Below are positions 33,210 to 45,687 of a stretch of DNA of 64,000 nucleotides, in pieces. The stretch is from Liolophura sinensis (Eukaryota; Mollusca; Polyplacophora; Chitonida; Chitonidae): assembly GCF_032854445.1 (NCBI RefSeq), contig NC_088306.1, forward strand, positions 27,005,764-27,069,763, written 5' to 3'. Numbering within the stretch: position 1 is the stretch's first letter; every line of letters starts with the position of its first letter. A program made the position numbers and the translations under genes. A model generated the notes under the pieces. The model made no database searches. It saw only the letters and a program-made list of their open reading frames with translations, and was not told the origin of the DNA.

Positions 33210-35500
33210 TCAATACATATGATTTCCGGAGTCAGTTTGTAGACTATAACAGACTTCCTCTGTCGTATATGCGGTAGTGCACAGCGTATTGTCATAAGCA
33301 TTATTTAACAAAGTACATTTCTCAATAAATAGAAAAACATCGTTAATGAAGATTTTGAACCACACAAGCCCAAGAATAGAGCCTTGTGGAACACCCGGAA
33401 CAATTGGCTTCCAGGAACTAGATATGTGGTAAATTTGAACACGTCTGGGAGATAATCTCAGATTAGTGCAACACTGTCCATCTGCATTCCATAAGCAATG
33501 CATTTGTCAATGAGGAGGCCGTAGGCCAAACGGTATAGAGCCAATCGCTTTAGACAGGTCAATTATCAAAGACCCAGCTGCATCTCCATTATCTAGTGAA
33601 CATTGCCAGTCTCCTACTAGTCTCAAAAGGGCATGTATTGTGTTGAAACCTTTTCTGAACCTTGTAAAGTGCGTAAACTTGACGAGTAAATTTGTCTTAT
33701 CTAAAGGATCGTCTTGCTTGTAGACTGATCTAATAGTTGCGTATTTACAACGGGAAGGAAATTTACTAGCTTTATTAGCATTAAGTATAATTGCCAACTG
33801 GGCTATTACTGGGCAGCTAATTTAATGAATTTCGATGCAATCTGTTCGAACCCTGTCGCTTATTTAGGTTTCAAGTTTGAAAGAATTTCAGAGATTTTAA
33901 AATAAGAGACTTCTCCAAAGGAAAACGGGGTCATGTAATGATATTTAATGGTTTTTATGCTTGGGTGTTTTAGGTGGAAACTTTAGAGGCATCATCCTTC
34001 GAATCATTTGAAGCGCTTTCTATAAAATGATTATTCAATATATACACAACCGCAGAGGGATTCATTTTCGTTAACAATATATATTCTTTCAGCTCTGAAA
34101 CTACCTATATTGCCAAAGAATGGCCAAATCGTTTGCTAAAATTTTGAACATGTTTTCTTAGCATCTTGAAGACTTTCCTGTTAAGTATTTCCATGTGACG
34201 CTGCGACACAGTTTTTTTTAACCATATCACCTATTTTCTCCCAGTTTACTTAATTTGGAAATCTGCTGTGTTTGTAACGTAGCTGTCCTTTTTTCAACAC
34301 AGCTTTTATGACGTCAGGCAAGATAATGGCCGGTTTTGTGGTTCGATGTATTTAGTTTTTATGGGAATACATGTATCACAGACATGTCTAAGCAAATATT
34401 CTAAAAAACATCATCAAAAATTTCTGCCACCTGAATAGGTGCCGTTAGTAAGTGAAACAGTGAAATTTTCAACAATCAGAGTCTTGTGAGAACGGTATGT
34501 AAGAAACTTTTATGCAACAGTTTGAGAAAAACATTTGAGTGAGTGAGTGGATGCTTGGGGTTTAACGTCTTACTTAACATTTCATACGACGTTGAAGGAA
34601 TCCTTAGGGTGTATGTAATGTGCCTCCTCGTTGCAGGACGGATTTCCACCGTTCTTTTATCTAGTGCTGCTTCACTGAGACGACTTACCGAAGGCAAGTA
34701 AGCCACCCCGCCCGAACCATTATACTGATACGAGTCAACCAGACATTGCACTATCCCCTTCATGCTGAACGCCAACCGAGGAAGTGACATCTTCTTAGGT
34801 GTGACTCGACCCAGGATTGATCCTGGATCTACCACTCTCGAAGCGGACGCTCTACCAACTAAAAAACATTTGAAAGAAAAATGAAGCTCACACAGTCCCA
34901 TATTAAGAACACCAGATTGCTTGAACCAATGTACATTTGGTACATCCTTTAAAGCAGATCGGTGTTTTTATTCTGTTTTGCAAAGAAGTGTCACACAAAT
35001 CTCGAAGCCGGCAGCTATCAGCAGATGTGCTGAGCCAGTTAATATTTAGGTTGCTAACAGGATAAAATCTCTCCTACAGCGTTGTGACACTAATTTAGTT
35101 GAAGAAGTGTACTGCATTTCAACTTCGTGGACAATATACGGAGATGAAGAGCTGTTTTGCTTTCTTAACAGTTATTTCCATAAATAAGCTTTCAGCATGC
35201 TCAATTTCCATGTGGCTGACATATCTGCATGAGATTTCCTCTCGAACGAAATTCATTATTCCACCAACTCGGTCATTTCTGACATTGCTGAACGGACGCC
35301 TGTAGCCCAGGACACTAACTTGGGTGTTAGGAAATGACCCGTCCAGTTTTATTTGCGCTAACGTGAAAATATCAGTTCCGTTTTCCAGCAAAATTTCTTG
35401 AATTACTCAGAAATTTATTTATGCTGTTTATATTAAGGTAACCGGTAATTACATTGTTTTCTAATATTTATGAAGTCCGTTCAGCTGCACTGGTCACTGT
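33210..35500 (-). pseudogene. Decayed LINE (CR1/Jockey-like) endonuclease and RT, interrupted by a SINE
   Basis: In element order on the minus strand: the endonuclease start near 35450 ('ITGYLNINSIN') and 35391-35119 ('TDIFTLAQIKLDGSFPN', 'VGGIMNFVREEISCR'). Then comes the RT lead near 33990-33830 ('HPSIKTIKYHYMTPFSFGE', 'KATGFEQIASKF'). RT fingers and palm lie at 33797-33507 ('RFRKGFNTIHALLRL', 'AGSLIIDLSKAIGSIPFG'), and 33503-33210 has 'PGVPQGSILGLVWFKIFIND' and a degraded motif C ('AYDNTL' where ADD is expected). Motif A is also changed ('DLSKAIGSI'). A SINE at 34530-34868 sits between the endonuclease and RT parts. The clade is inferred from motif style only. Confidence 0.85.
34530..34868 (-). 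repeat. tRNA-derived SINE, family 2
   Basis: On the minus strand the head reads 'ttggtagagcgtccgcttcg' (A-box region) and 'ggatcaatcctgggtcgag' (B-box region), as in a tRNA-derived pol III promoter. The body ends in 'gttaaaccccaagcatccac' and a 'ctcactcactc' simple tail. It has no coding role. Its central block resembles those at 47735-47805 and 48430-48720. It inserted into the older LINE at 33210-35500. Confidence 0.8.
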
Positions 35501-35639
35501 CATCCGTCATGTCAGACGACATGAAGTCACTGACATCATTCATGGTTGTAAAAGGGAGGTCAAAATCGGAGTCGTTGAATAGCAGTCCCAGTAGAACGCC
35601 TAGTGGGCTAGTAGAAAGATTGTGTAACCACCATATCAA

Positions 35640-36300
35640 TACTAGTGCTTATGGTACTTGATGACATTTAGACAAAACGCATTATTGTTCCCGCGAACAA
35701 ATCTCCTAATGATATTATATTTTTCTGCAAAAATAACTAATTACTATCACGTTCTTGTTGAGGAGCTTAATATCACTGCAATAACAGTCGAAACATCAAA
35801 GTATTCTAAAACGACCTATTCGCTGGAGGAATTATTTAAAACACATCTGTCTTTTCTCAAACAGAGAAGTATATCCCTACCTTCCCGTCACACCGATATA
35901 CCAACACTTCATTGGATTCCCAAAAGGTATTCTCTTGTAACGAAGACACAGGAAGTAGCTATTTTGGAAGTTCATGCCTCAACTGTAAGTGGACTTCTGA
36001 ATATTCCGAACGTCTAAGTGGCGCTCACATACACGCACAGTGCAAAGGCGTGTCTACTTGGAATATCCCCACTCTCTATACTACTATTTCTCACACAGAC
36101 TTGATGGATAGAATTTTCATCACCAATTCTATGGGAGTACGTCTGCAACTGTACATAATACAACCCATCACTACTACATTAACGTCAAAGGCAACACACC
36201 GTCCCTCAGTTCCGCTACTTAGAAAGGTTGACATTCATGGTGTGTTTCTTTGTGCATCGATTTACTTGAATTCTCATTTAACATCAATGTGAAATTCGAG
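35640..36300 (+). pseudogene. Penelope-like element RT fragment
   Basis: Two overlapping frames carry motifs typical of the Penelope-like reverse transcriptase: 'KITNYYHVLVEELNI', 'YSLEELFKTHLSFLKQR', 'DIPTLHWIPK' (35658-36017), then 'AHIHAQCKGVSTWNIPTLYT' and 'ISHTDLMDRI' (35912-36292). The second block corresponds to the RT motif usually read as '...FSTLYTTI'. No GIY-YIG endonuclease was seen, and at least one frameshift lies near 35935. A shorter relative lies at 45380-45530. Confidence 0.82.
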
Positions 36301-36439
36301 GAAACAAATATATCAGCAGTTTATGTGTATTCCAATGGGTCGCATTGTCCCCCCTTTTGGCCCACCTATACCTGTTCTCTTATGAAAACTATTAAGGAGG
36401 AATCTTCACCACGACCCGATCCATCTAATTTAATGCACA

Positions 36440-36440
<1 letters not shown>

Positions 36441-36503
<63 letters not shown>
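36441..36503. repeat. (TA)n microsatellite
   Basis: An uninterrupted TA dinucleotide run of about 62 bases. Confidence 0.97.
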
Positions 36504-36505
<2 letters not shown>

Positions 36506-36643
36506 TGTGAACAATCCATACATAGGAAAGGATTTGAATACAAATATAGGTATCTCATTGCCGCTTTTATTACAAACTGTTTATAAACCCTGTTGTTGTA
36601 TCCCCGGTCATATTATTCATACGTACATCCATTTGTACAATCT

Positions 36644-36942
36644 ATCTATTTATTTATCTGATTGGTCTTTTACGCCATACTCAAGAATATTTCACTTACG
36701 ACGGCAGCCAGCATTATGGTGGGTGGAAACCGAGCAGAGCCCGGATTAAACCCATGACCGTCCTTAGGTTGCTGGAAGACCTTCCCAAGTACGACCGGAG
36801 AGAAAACCAGCATGAGCTGGACTTGAACTCACAGCGACCGAGCTTACATTAAACTGCGATATATCGGTTATACATGGGAAAAATACAAAACACTAAAACG
36901 CTGCGCTAGCGCGCTAACCATCTGAGCCACCTAGTCCCCCTG
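36644..36942 (-). repeat. SINE family 1, near full length
   Basis: On the minus strand the head 'ctaggtggctcagatggtta' resembles a tRNA A box. The body includes the complement of 'ctggaagaccttcccaagta' and 'ccagcatgagctgga', and the 3' end is the complement of 'ttggtcttttacgccatac' with an AT-rich tail. About 50 bases near 36848-36900 have no counterpart in the copy at 52058. Confidence 0.9.
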
Positions 36943-37211
36943 TGCAATGTATAATGTAATTTGTAGGACATCATAAATAACAAACTGAACAATTACTTTA
37001 ATCGCCAGTAAACTCAATCATTAGATTGACTAAAGCGTCCGGTGGTCTGGAAATCAGGAGATATGTTATGTATCAAGGTAGGTGAATCTCTTTTCGATGG
37101 GGTTTTCAACTTTTCCTCCACAACGAAACATGTTTGCCACTGTACAATATTCTTCAATATGAAGTTAAACCACAATCAAATAAGTAAACCTAGGGGTTAC
37201 CTACACTGCCG

Positions 37212-37238
37212 CCTTCCTTCCTTCCTTCCTTCCTTCCT
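37212..37238. repeat. (CCTT)n microsatellite
   Basis: About 6.75 uninterrupted copies of the tetranucleotide. Confidence 0.95.
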
Positions 37239-37269
37239 AAATACAATACCATATACATTTATGCGATTG

Positions 37270-37545
37270 TGCAGACATTCGTACACCAGCCGTCAATCAA
37301 TAGGACGTTCTTGGTCAAACATCCCAGGGTCAACTCCCTAAACGAGGTTTAACACAAACCACCAAAGAACTAAGAAAGTATATAAAGTACGAAAATGGGA
37401 CGAAATCATATAAAAAGAAGCAGTCAACAGTTTTGAACGATATAGGAAAAACGCAGGGTTTGTTCTAGGGAACTGAGTGGAATCAATATTCAAACCGTAT
37501 ACTATGCTAGAATATATATAAATAACATATATAATAATATACCAT
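37270..37545 (+). repeat. Dispersed repeat A copy
   Basis: Contains 'cattcgtacaccagccgtca', 'tcaactccctaaacgagg', 'gaactaagaaagtatataaa', 'gcagtcaacagttttgaa' and 'caatattcaaaccgtatact', in family A order. Confidence 0.8.
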
Positions 37546-40500
37546 GCTCCTCATTATTACTCGAAGGCCATTCCCGGCAGTCATATACCGCGCAACAGCA
37601 GGGACCAAGAATTTGTTCACCACTTGTGTAAAATGTCAAAACTTTGAACTATGGAATATATTTACATATAATGCAATTATTCATAATTAAATCAATCAAT
37701 CCATTTATTAATAATTCCACCAATGAAATAAACAGACAAAACCTTCGTTACTTTGCAATGCAATGTCTTGGTTCAGGTCTTCTCGTGATAATTACATCTG
37801 TACTGATATCATTTTAAAAATATGATGTACTTTCCAACTTGTTTGAAAGAGGTACAGAATATCGGTTTTCCGTAATGCAGCATATATCGATTTCCTTTCA
37901 GGCGCATTAAGTCTTAAATTACACTGTTCAAATGAAGAAAACGACACAAAGGACCTGCCAGATATGACTCTACACGAATTTTCATTGTTAAATAAGCCCT
38001 AATATAACAGACATTTCAGTTTACGTCATACAACACTTCCGTGCTCCGAAGAGATCGTCGCAGTATTTTCTACCATAAATGCATTGTATTGTACTTGCAA
38101 CCATGTTATTAAACAAAATGAATCGAAGCTTAGGGGCTTGGGATAAATTTACTCGTTTTCTTCTTTTTTTTCACAAGCTGATTGGCTCCGTTGGTTTTTA
38201 CTGTTTACAGGTCAATTACAGGACATACATGTAAGTGTGCAAAACATCGACACGTTTATAACACAGACATGACAACTGAGGTTAGATACCACCGCATGCA
38301 GAATCCATTAACTTGCAATAGAAAACATCAAATGACTCTTCCTTCTCGCAAATGAAGCCTAGTTTCCGAGTGATGCACATAGATGTGTCCATTTTTCTTG
38401 AAAGTCTTCAAAATTTCCATTATTTTTTTTACTTCGTGTAGAAAAGATTTGAAACTTGATTCTTTATCCTCAAAGATACATTTGTATTTGAAACAACTCC
38501 CTACTATAATTCAAAAGGGAATTTCTTTTGGATAGTGCTGCCCCCAATATAATGGTATGCTTATTTAAACAGTCTGTCTCTTTGTTTGTCAGTTTTCTAC
38601 CATTTTTAATAGTTTTATATCGTCTTACCCTTCATGACCTATGTTTCAGAACGTTCCACTATGAATTGTTTAAAAATCGTTTAGACCGGTCATTTTTGAC
38701 TGTGGGAAACCTCAAAATTCACTGGAGACACCAAGAACGTAAACACAGCCTTTACATGCAGATTTCTTTACATTGCTTATTATTCCGTCTGCGATTTGCC
38801 GAACTATCCGTGCCAAATGTCTACAAGTAACTAGTGCTAGTACAGAACTAATTTTTAATCTGTCGGTTTTAGTAACATTTGTGTCTCTGTGACAATGTTG
38901 AGGCAATGTCATTCAATTAATAAAGGCTATTCGTAAAAATATTGAAAGAGATATGATTCAGATTGTGTATATTGTATAATAAAAGGGCACGATGGGGATA
39001 TGTCAACAGTTACAATCAAAATGCAATCCAGATAATTATTTTCAAATGAAACAAAACTTCCAAATTTACACATCCACGACATTCCTTGCACCTTACAGGT
39101 ATTAGTGTTAACTGCGGACGGTTTCCTTTCGCGTGACTTCGTCTAAACTTTATACTTTCTGTGCTTTCTTAGGTCATTAGCGATTTGAGTTCAACGTTGT
39201 TGTAATAACTCGTGCGATTATTGATCTCATGCGTCGACATTGGTTGACAGCTGATGTACAAATGTCTCATACGACCACTACCTTTAACGATTTAACGTCA
39301 AAGTGCAGACAGTTTCTGGACAGGATAAAACACCCAGAGGTTCAAAATGCGACAAAACTGACAGGTCGGCAGAACTATTATGCGTGCTTCAGCTATTTAT
39401 TCATTTTATTTACTTAATTGGTGTCTTATAACGTACTTAATGGTTCACTTTTATGGCAGCAATCATATTCATTAACGTCCCGATTTACCCCCTATAGCCG
39501 CAGAAATTGAACGTTAACACGCTATGGCTAGTTCATCTTCCAGGAAAAACATTAGACAGCTGCAATGAAGGTCAGAGACAGGAGACAAGTCTTTTAGACC
39601 GTCGTACGGGAACGCCAAAACATTACACCCTCGCCTATAGGGTATATAAATGCCCGCCTTGTCCACCAGCATTTTGTCTGTTCTCTTTCGAGGAAGTGAT
39701 TAAGTACAGATGTCAAGTTTAGGTGTCCTCCAGTCCTCTGTAGGATTTTATTCATCAATCAAACACATACATGCACACATGAACTGTTGTCTCCTCAAAA
39801 GATCCTTTCGTATCGTTGATCTGACCATTTAAATGCTTGTCATGCGCCGATAGCCTCGTGAGGTTTTTGAAGTATGGTAATGGTCCCCGAAGTGTTTTTC
39901 GGCCTACTCTTGGACATCAAATATGAGTCTGATTTTATCAGCCTTCAGGATAATTCCACCTGAGACATGTAGCACAAACCTAACTCATAGGAACGTGGCC
40001 AGACGAAATTCAATGCTCTTCTTTCAAAAATAGACGTATCACAGGCTTAACTTCAGTATCTCAGTTCCATCTGTCGAATCCATTTTGATATGTTTCTTCT
40101 GCAGTAATGTTTCTATCACAAAGGATCGTTAAAGTTATTGACGTCTGGCTAGTTGTGATGACGATGGAGGGTGGGGGTGGGGGGGGGAGGGGTCAATAAA
40201 AGCTTGGTTTGCCAGTTCCATTCATTTGTGCCTTGTGGAATGAAGTAAATAGCTTTTATGTTGACAGGGATTGCAGATTTCATGGGAAGGCGACGATTGC
40301 GCGATAGTCGGCAAATCGGTGAAATCCGGCCTCAGCTTGTTTAGTACAGCTTTCACCGAAAAATTCTCATCTTCACTTCAATACAATTTCGGTTTGTATC
40401 TGTATTAAAATCGATGACTGAGGGGCCTCATCCACCTTATTGGCGAACAGCGTTCCTTTCTTTAGCTAGACTGACCAAATTACCGATTTATCGTGGACTC

Positions 40501-41751
40501 ACGAGAAGAAATGTCTTGAATTTTTAATAAATTACAGACGCATTATGAAGATTTTTCGATGACATGAAACGTTTTGGGAAAGGTCATGGAAACATTTCCA
40601 TACGCAGGACGATCTCCTGAAGTTCCCGTTAGTCTCTTGGGACGTGTTGAAAGCTTTCTTACTGCTGGACTTTGTGTCTCTCGCGTAATGATACCAGAGA
40701 AACCTCTAGAACATATACATCATTCTTCTGTAGCAGAGAAATATCGACTATAAGTGGTAGGGATAAAAAACAGGACAGATATATGTTTGTTTCATGATGA
40801 GTATTGCGATCCGACAACAAATGCAGATGATACCATTTACTGCACCGTTGAGCACCGATTGAATCTTTATGCTTCAGAAACGTAAAACATTTAAAGCGAC
40901 ACTACTAACAGCTGGGAGAGTTTCTATTAGATTTTAAAAACTCCTGTTCCAAATTTGATACCAGTGTGTCTCATACTAAACAGACACACCAACATGAGTA
41001 TTTAACTAATAGCACTTGTCAAAAACAACTAAACGTTGGGTAAATCATTTATTGTCAGTAACGGTAAATGTTCCAGATTTTAAATGTATTTAAAAGAAAA
41101 GATAACAAATAACACATCCTGACTTGTTTCCGGCGAGGTGTAGCGGCAGATCCAAACTTCATCACCGATTCTGGCTGACGTGCTTTGTTACCCTGTACGT
41201 CAACCGCTAATGCCGAATTCGGCAGTAAAATCGAGCTATTCGCGGTTATATGTGTTAGCATTTTTTCGTAAACAGACGTTTGTCAAAGCTTAATTTTCCC
41301 ATCGTGGCAAATTAGTTTAATGCTTGAGCCTTGGCCTCCGGTATCGCTGGAAGGAATGTAACAGCTTCAATTTATGTATTATAATTTTAACTACCCCTAA
41401 GGTCAACAGGGATCTATGCGTTGAAAGAGACATTTGTATACCACTCGTCGACTAATAAGTCAATAACCCTAAGCCTAGCGGAAACCGTTTTGTTTTTGTA
41501 CAAGTATGTCCAATCAAGATCTTCCATCTGGGGAGTTTTAAGTTTCGTGTAAATCCTGCCAAGTTTTTCACAGTCTTTGCTATATATGAAATGCTTAAAG
41601 CTAGCAGATCAACCACATAACGTTTAGTGAATGCGAAAGATCTAGACTAATTAAGATTAATCTTTCACAACGTAATAATGTGATCGAACGAGGAGGTGTG
41701 TCCTCAATCTAGGCATTTAAACTGAGCCAGCACTACACAGCTGCATCGGAT
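37546..41751. other. Long gene-free stretch
   Basis: No coding sequence is supported in these 4.2 kb. At about 39405-39480 there is a weak SINE family 1 3'-end trace ('aattggtgtcttataacgta'). A G-rich run lies at 40168-40192. Remaining frames are short and without motifs. Confidence 0.5.
40168..40192 (+). other. G-rich run, potential G-quadruplex
   Basis: Runs of G broken by single T or A bases ('ggagggtgggggtggggg' and on) satisfy the usual four-tract pattern. Whether it folds or has a role is unknown. Confidence 0.6.
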
Positions 41752-42299
41752 TTGGGTAGGACAAGAATGTAAATGACAGGATTCAGATATTTCATTGAAT
41801 TAGAATAGTACTTATTCTATTTAGGTAGAGTAGTACTTATTACATTTAGGCAAAACAGTTCAAACTGATAAATGACAGGATTCAGGTATTTCATTTAGGT
41901 AATGTAGAACATATTTCCTTTAGGTAGAACAGTTCAAGTTGCTAAATAACAGGATTCAGATATTTCATTAAGGTAGAACATTTCAAGTTGCTACATAACA
42001 GGATTCTGATATTTCATTTAAGTAGAATAAGACATATTTCATTTAGACGCACAATGGAATAGAAGTGTACATTGACCAGAGCTTTGGTCAGTGTCTAGAT
42101 GTCTTCGGCTATAATATTTAGTTCAGTTTGTGTCCACTCACTGTCACCTCCTTGACCGGTTATTACGTAAACATGAGAGAAGACTAAACGCATCGAATTT
42201 ACGAGATAGTGGTTGATTCAAAGAAGTGTGGGAGGAACAATAAGCAATTACTGGATAGTAATTAGCAGAGCCATGGGGTTTTGGAGAGCGGGGTATACC
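41752..42299 (-). repeat. Right arm of the ~570-bp inverted repeat pair
   Basis: This is the reverse complement of 1493-2066 with high similarity, for example 'aggacaagaatgtaaatgac', 'gtgtctagatgtcttcggct' and 'ttacgtaaacatgagaga'. It includes the degenerate tandem block with 'aggattcagatatttcatt'. Its tRNA-proximal-looking end 'gagagcggggtatacca' directly abuts the 41-bp minisatellite. Confidence 0.85.
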
Positions 42300-43070
42300 A
42301 CGGTGTGCACGTACTTTGTGGAACGATCCTTTAGTGTGACACCTTGTGCATGTACTTTGGGAAACTATCCTATGGTGTGACACCTTGTGCATCTACTTAG
42401 CAGAACAATCCCATGGTGCGACACCTTGTGCATGTATTTTGCGAAACGATCCTATGGTATGACACCTTGTGCATGTGCTTTGCGAAACGATACTATGGTG
42501 TGTGACACCTTGTGCATGTGCTTTAGAAAACGATCCCATGGTGTAACACCTTGTGCATGTGCTTTGCTGAACGATACTATGGTGTGACACCTTATGCATG
42601 TACTTTGCGGAACGATGCTATGGTGTGACACTTTGTGCATGTATTTCGGTGAAAGATCTTGTGGTGTGAAACATTATGCATGTGCTTTGTGGAACGATCA
42701 TATTGTGTGACACCTTGTGCATGTACTTTGCAAAACGATCCTATGGTGTGGCACCTTATGATTGACTTTGCAGAACGATTCCATGGTGTGTGACACCTTG
42801 TGCATGCGCTTTGGAAAACGATCCCATGGTGTGACACCTTGTGCATGTATTTTGCGAAACGATCCTATGGTGTGACACCTTGTGCATGTGCTTTGCTGAA
42901 CGATACTATGGTGTGACACCTTATGCATGTATTTTGCGGAACGATGCTATGGTGTGACACTTTGTGCATGTACTTCGGTGAAAGATCTTGTGGTGTGAAA
43001 CATTATGCATGTGCTTTGTGGAACGATCCTATGGTGTGACACCTTGTGCATGTACTTTGCGGATCGATCT
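42300..43070. repeat. 41-bp minisatellite array with a 329-bp higher-order period
   Basis: About 18-19 units of 41 bp built on 'atggtgtgacaccttgtgca' followed by 'tgtactttgcggaacgat'. Variant units recur in the same order at an offset of 329 bases (eight units plus one base): 'gctttgctgaacgatactat' appears at 42561 and again at 42890, and the variant 'tcttgtggtgtgaaacatta' also appears twice. This indicates block duplication on top of unit duplication. The array gives long open frames in several phases purely because 41 is not a multiple of 3 and the unit lacks stops in some frames. Confidence 0.95.
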
Positions 43071-43329
43071 CATCGTATTTAATTGTGACGTGTACAAGTG
43101 TCTTGTGGCTTTTATCACTTTTGACACAGACCTGTCGATAACAAATCCACATCCATATCACAGTTCATCCCATCAAATGGTGAAATAAAATTCAAAGTCA
43201 AATTCCAGTTCCATTGACCAGTGACTAGTTTCATTAATAAGAAAATCAGCATCATAATCCCTTATAATTACCGTTGTATTACAACTGTTCTCAAAAACAC
43301 GGGTGTGACATTAAAAAACTAGGTTATGA

Positions 43330-43510
43330 TTAGTTTCTAGCCCAAGTTTAAGCGGAATAATGCATTTACATGAAAAGTTGAAATAATACTCTGCCTGAGG
43401 TAAAATGACAAGAGGTCGCATTTAACCGGTTACGTGTGAGCATTTGCCAGCTGTCGCACAGTCGTCGCTGCCCTCGTTTTACTCTCTGTGCTGTATGTCA
43501 TTATTCATTA
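43330..43510 (+). repeat. Dispersed repeat B copy (partial)
   Basis: 'aaaatgacaagaggtcgcat', 'accggttacgtgtgagcatt' and 'agctgtcgcacagtcgtcgc' match family B. Confidence 0.7.
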
Positions 43511-43754
43511 CTTGTTTCCTTTTAATGAAGACGTTTGATATTGAAGCCATGATTTGAAAGTTTCTGTAGGGTTGTGTTTTAATGTAAATACCACACGTTG
43601 CTCCAAAATGCCAACAAGGCCTTTATCCCAATGACAGATATGTCGAAAAATTAAGTAAATAATTAGAAGAAAGCATGAGCCGTATGGTATTGTATTTAGT
43701 GAACTCACATGACTACATGTTCATCGGCGCATTCGAATTGTTCTTCACTTATAT

Positions 43755-43866
43755 GGCGGCGTGGGTTGATATGATCGTGGGTGTCCTCCCACCATAATAC
43801 TGGTCGCCATGGTATAAGTGAGATATTCTCTAGTACGGCGTTGAACACCAATCAAATAAATAAATA
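43755..43866 (+). repeat. SINE family 1, 3'-end fragment
   Basis: 'cctcccaccataatactggt', 'cgccatggtataagtgagat' and 'cggcgttgaacaccaatcaa' with an AAAT-type tail. The head is missing. Confidence 0.85.
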
Positions 43867-45379
43867 CAAGGCGGCGCGACGCTTTTTGGGTGGTTGAAAC
43901 CTTAATTTCCGAGCTAGGTTCACTCTCGGCTTTTCACACATTATCACGCGAGATTTGTAATATTGGAGCATTGCTGTAAACATTAATTTAAGAGTCACTT
44001 GGTGTGCTTGTCTGAGAAAATCCAATAATTGGGCACCTTAATTTAATGCCCAGAGTATATCAACTACCTTCGCCAGACACCTGACCCACCAGAAACGATT
44101 TGCTGCTCGTTGATATATTGATCATATAATTATTTATGTAACTGACGCTAATTTTTACATCCGACTATTCTGTTACTTATAGTTGGGCAGCCAGGTTTAT
44201 GGGTGGAGAAAACCAGACTGCTCCGCGTAACCCACCATTGATCGACAGGAATACGGAAAAGCCCTCTAATGCCGTTGGCGAACTATCGAGAGCTGCATTC
44301 ATGACTGCCATTTGGCTGTATATGAAAGCGTGCCCTTAAACTATATCATGTTGGTGATCCTGCCTGTAGTCAACTTACCCGGTTCCCCCTTTTCTTTTTT
44401 GTATAGATTTTCGATTTGAGGGTTGTCGGATAGAGTATATATCATAGTCTTATCACTATGATCACAAGGAACAGTCCTATCTTTATCTCGTCGGCAAAAC
44501 ATGTTCAGTCTTCCTTTGTCCCTGTATACTGGCAGTGATGAAAGACAGCCACATGAAAATTAGTATGTAGATCTCAAAGACCAGGAATGAAGGCCACATG
44601 ATTAACTTGCGATTATAAACAATTCATTTAAATATAAACTTATTAAAGTGACACCTATCAGAAAATCAAGTCTGGGACACATAGTAAATAAAATCGTTCC
44701 ATCTAAATGACCTTTTAGTGACGGTTGGCAGCGTTCTGTTGCTCTATAGCAGCTTTTTTCCCTGCCGTTCTGTTACCGATATAATTAAACACGTGCAGCA
44801 TAGAGTGCAAGACCAGAGCAGTCACGCCAGTGTGATAGCTGGTAAATTCACCTCGGTGTTTATTCTAACTTATATTTTCCAGCTCATGTACTTCATGTTT
44901 AGGGAATACTTCACCACGGCTAAACGTCATTTTTCTCCTGTTACGGTAATTTCCTACTTTAAACATGCAGCTTTGCCACTTGGATCAACATACCACAGTG
45001 CTTTATATCTTTGATGATTTAACTGCAGCTGTCTCCAAAAAAGCACATTGTCGAAAAAGCCTTCGGCTAGTGATAACGCATAGCAAGATTTCAATATAAA
45101 ATAAACTTCAGAGATGACTGTTTAAGTCCTCTATAATGTTGCAAGCTGATTTTTTGTAGTCCCCAAACCTACCGTATGTTGCAGTGTTTCGACAGTCGGC
45201 TGGGATCGTGGTGTTACAGATGATGAAAAACTTTAAAGGAAGATAATTTTCCTAAACGCTGTACCACCAAACTCAATGAATGTACCACAAGAAGTGCAGT
45301 CACTGTTGAAAAAATAATAATGTGCAATTGAAGAACCATCTGGAGTTAACTACATGTGGCTTCTTAAAAACTCATAACG
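43867..45379. other. Gene-free stretch
   Basis: No gene is supported. About 44785-44860 carries a short family B trace in reverse orientation ('gaccagagcagtcacgccag' plus 'gtgatagctgg'). Other short frames show no family motif. Confidence 0.5.
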
Positions 45380-45530
45380 TCTCACTGAAGAACTATACGC
45401 TCAAGTACACGTACAATATGCGGACATCTCTACTTGGGATTTCTCCCTTCTCTATACTACAATTTCTCACACAGATTTCACTGATAGAATTTCATCACTA
45501 GCTGTATTAGTGTTTAACAAAACTGGCCAC
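45380..45530 (+). pseudogene. Penelope-like RT fragment, second copy
   Basis: The translation reads 'ADISTWDFSLLYTTISHTDF' near 45419-45480. It matches the same RT motif found at about 36050-36120 and keeps the more canonical 'STWDFS'. Only about 150 bp is recognisable. Confidence 0.7.
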
Positions 45531-45687
45531 TTTAATTTGTCTTGAGTTAGATTGCCACCTTGGATATATGAACAGTTGCAATCAAAGCACAGCTGAGATA
45601 CCTATTTGTTATCAACGCCTGGAAGCATAAGCTAGACTTGAAGTCACACAGAGCTTCTTAGTTCATTGTGCTAAGTCGCCTGCATAT

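Noticed and set aside
34800-34868. tRNA gene on the minus strand
   Set aside because: A and B boxes are present, but the sequence continues into a SINE body and tail and lacks a complete cloverleaf.
42300-43070. CRISPR-like array
   Set aside because: Units are contiguous 41-bp repeats without unique spacers, and the context is a eukaryotic repeat-rich region.
42144-43188. Overlapping 60-85-codon frames with repeating Cys/His-rich peptides, resembling a zinc-finger or repeat protein
   Set aside because: They arise from the 41-bp minisatellite read in several phases on both strands. The Cys/His pattern follows the DNA period, not a protein fold.
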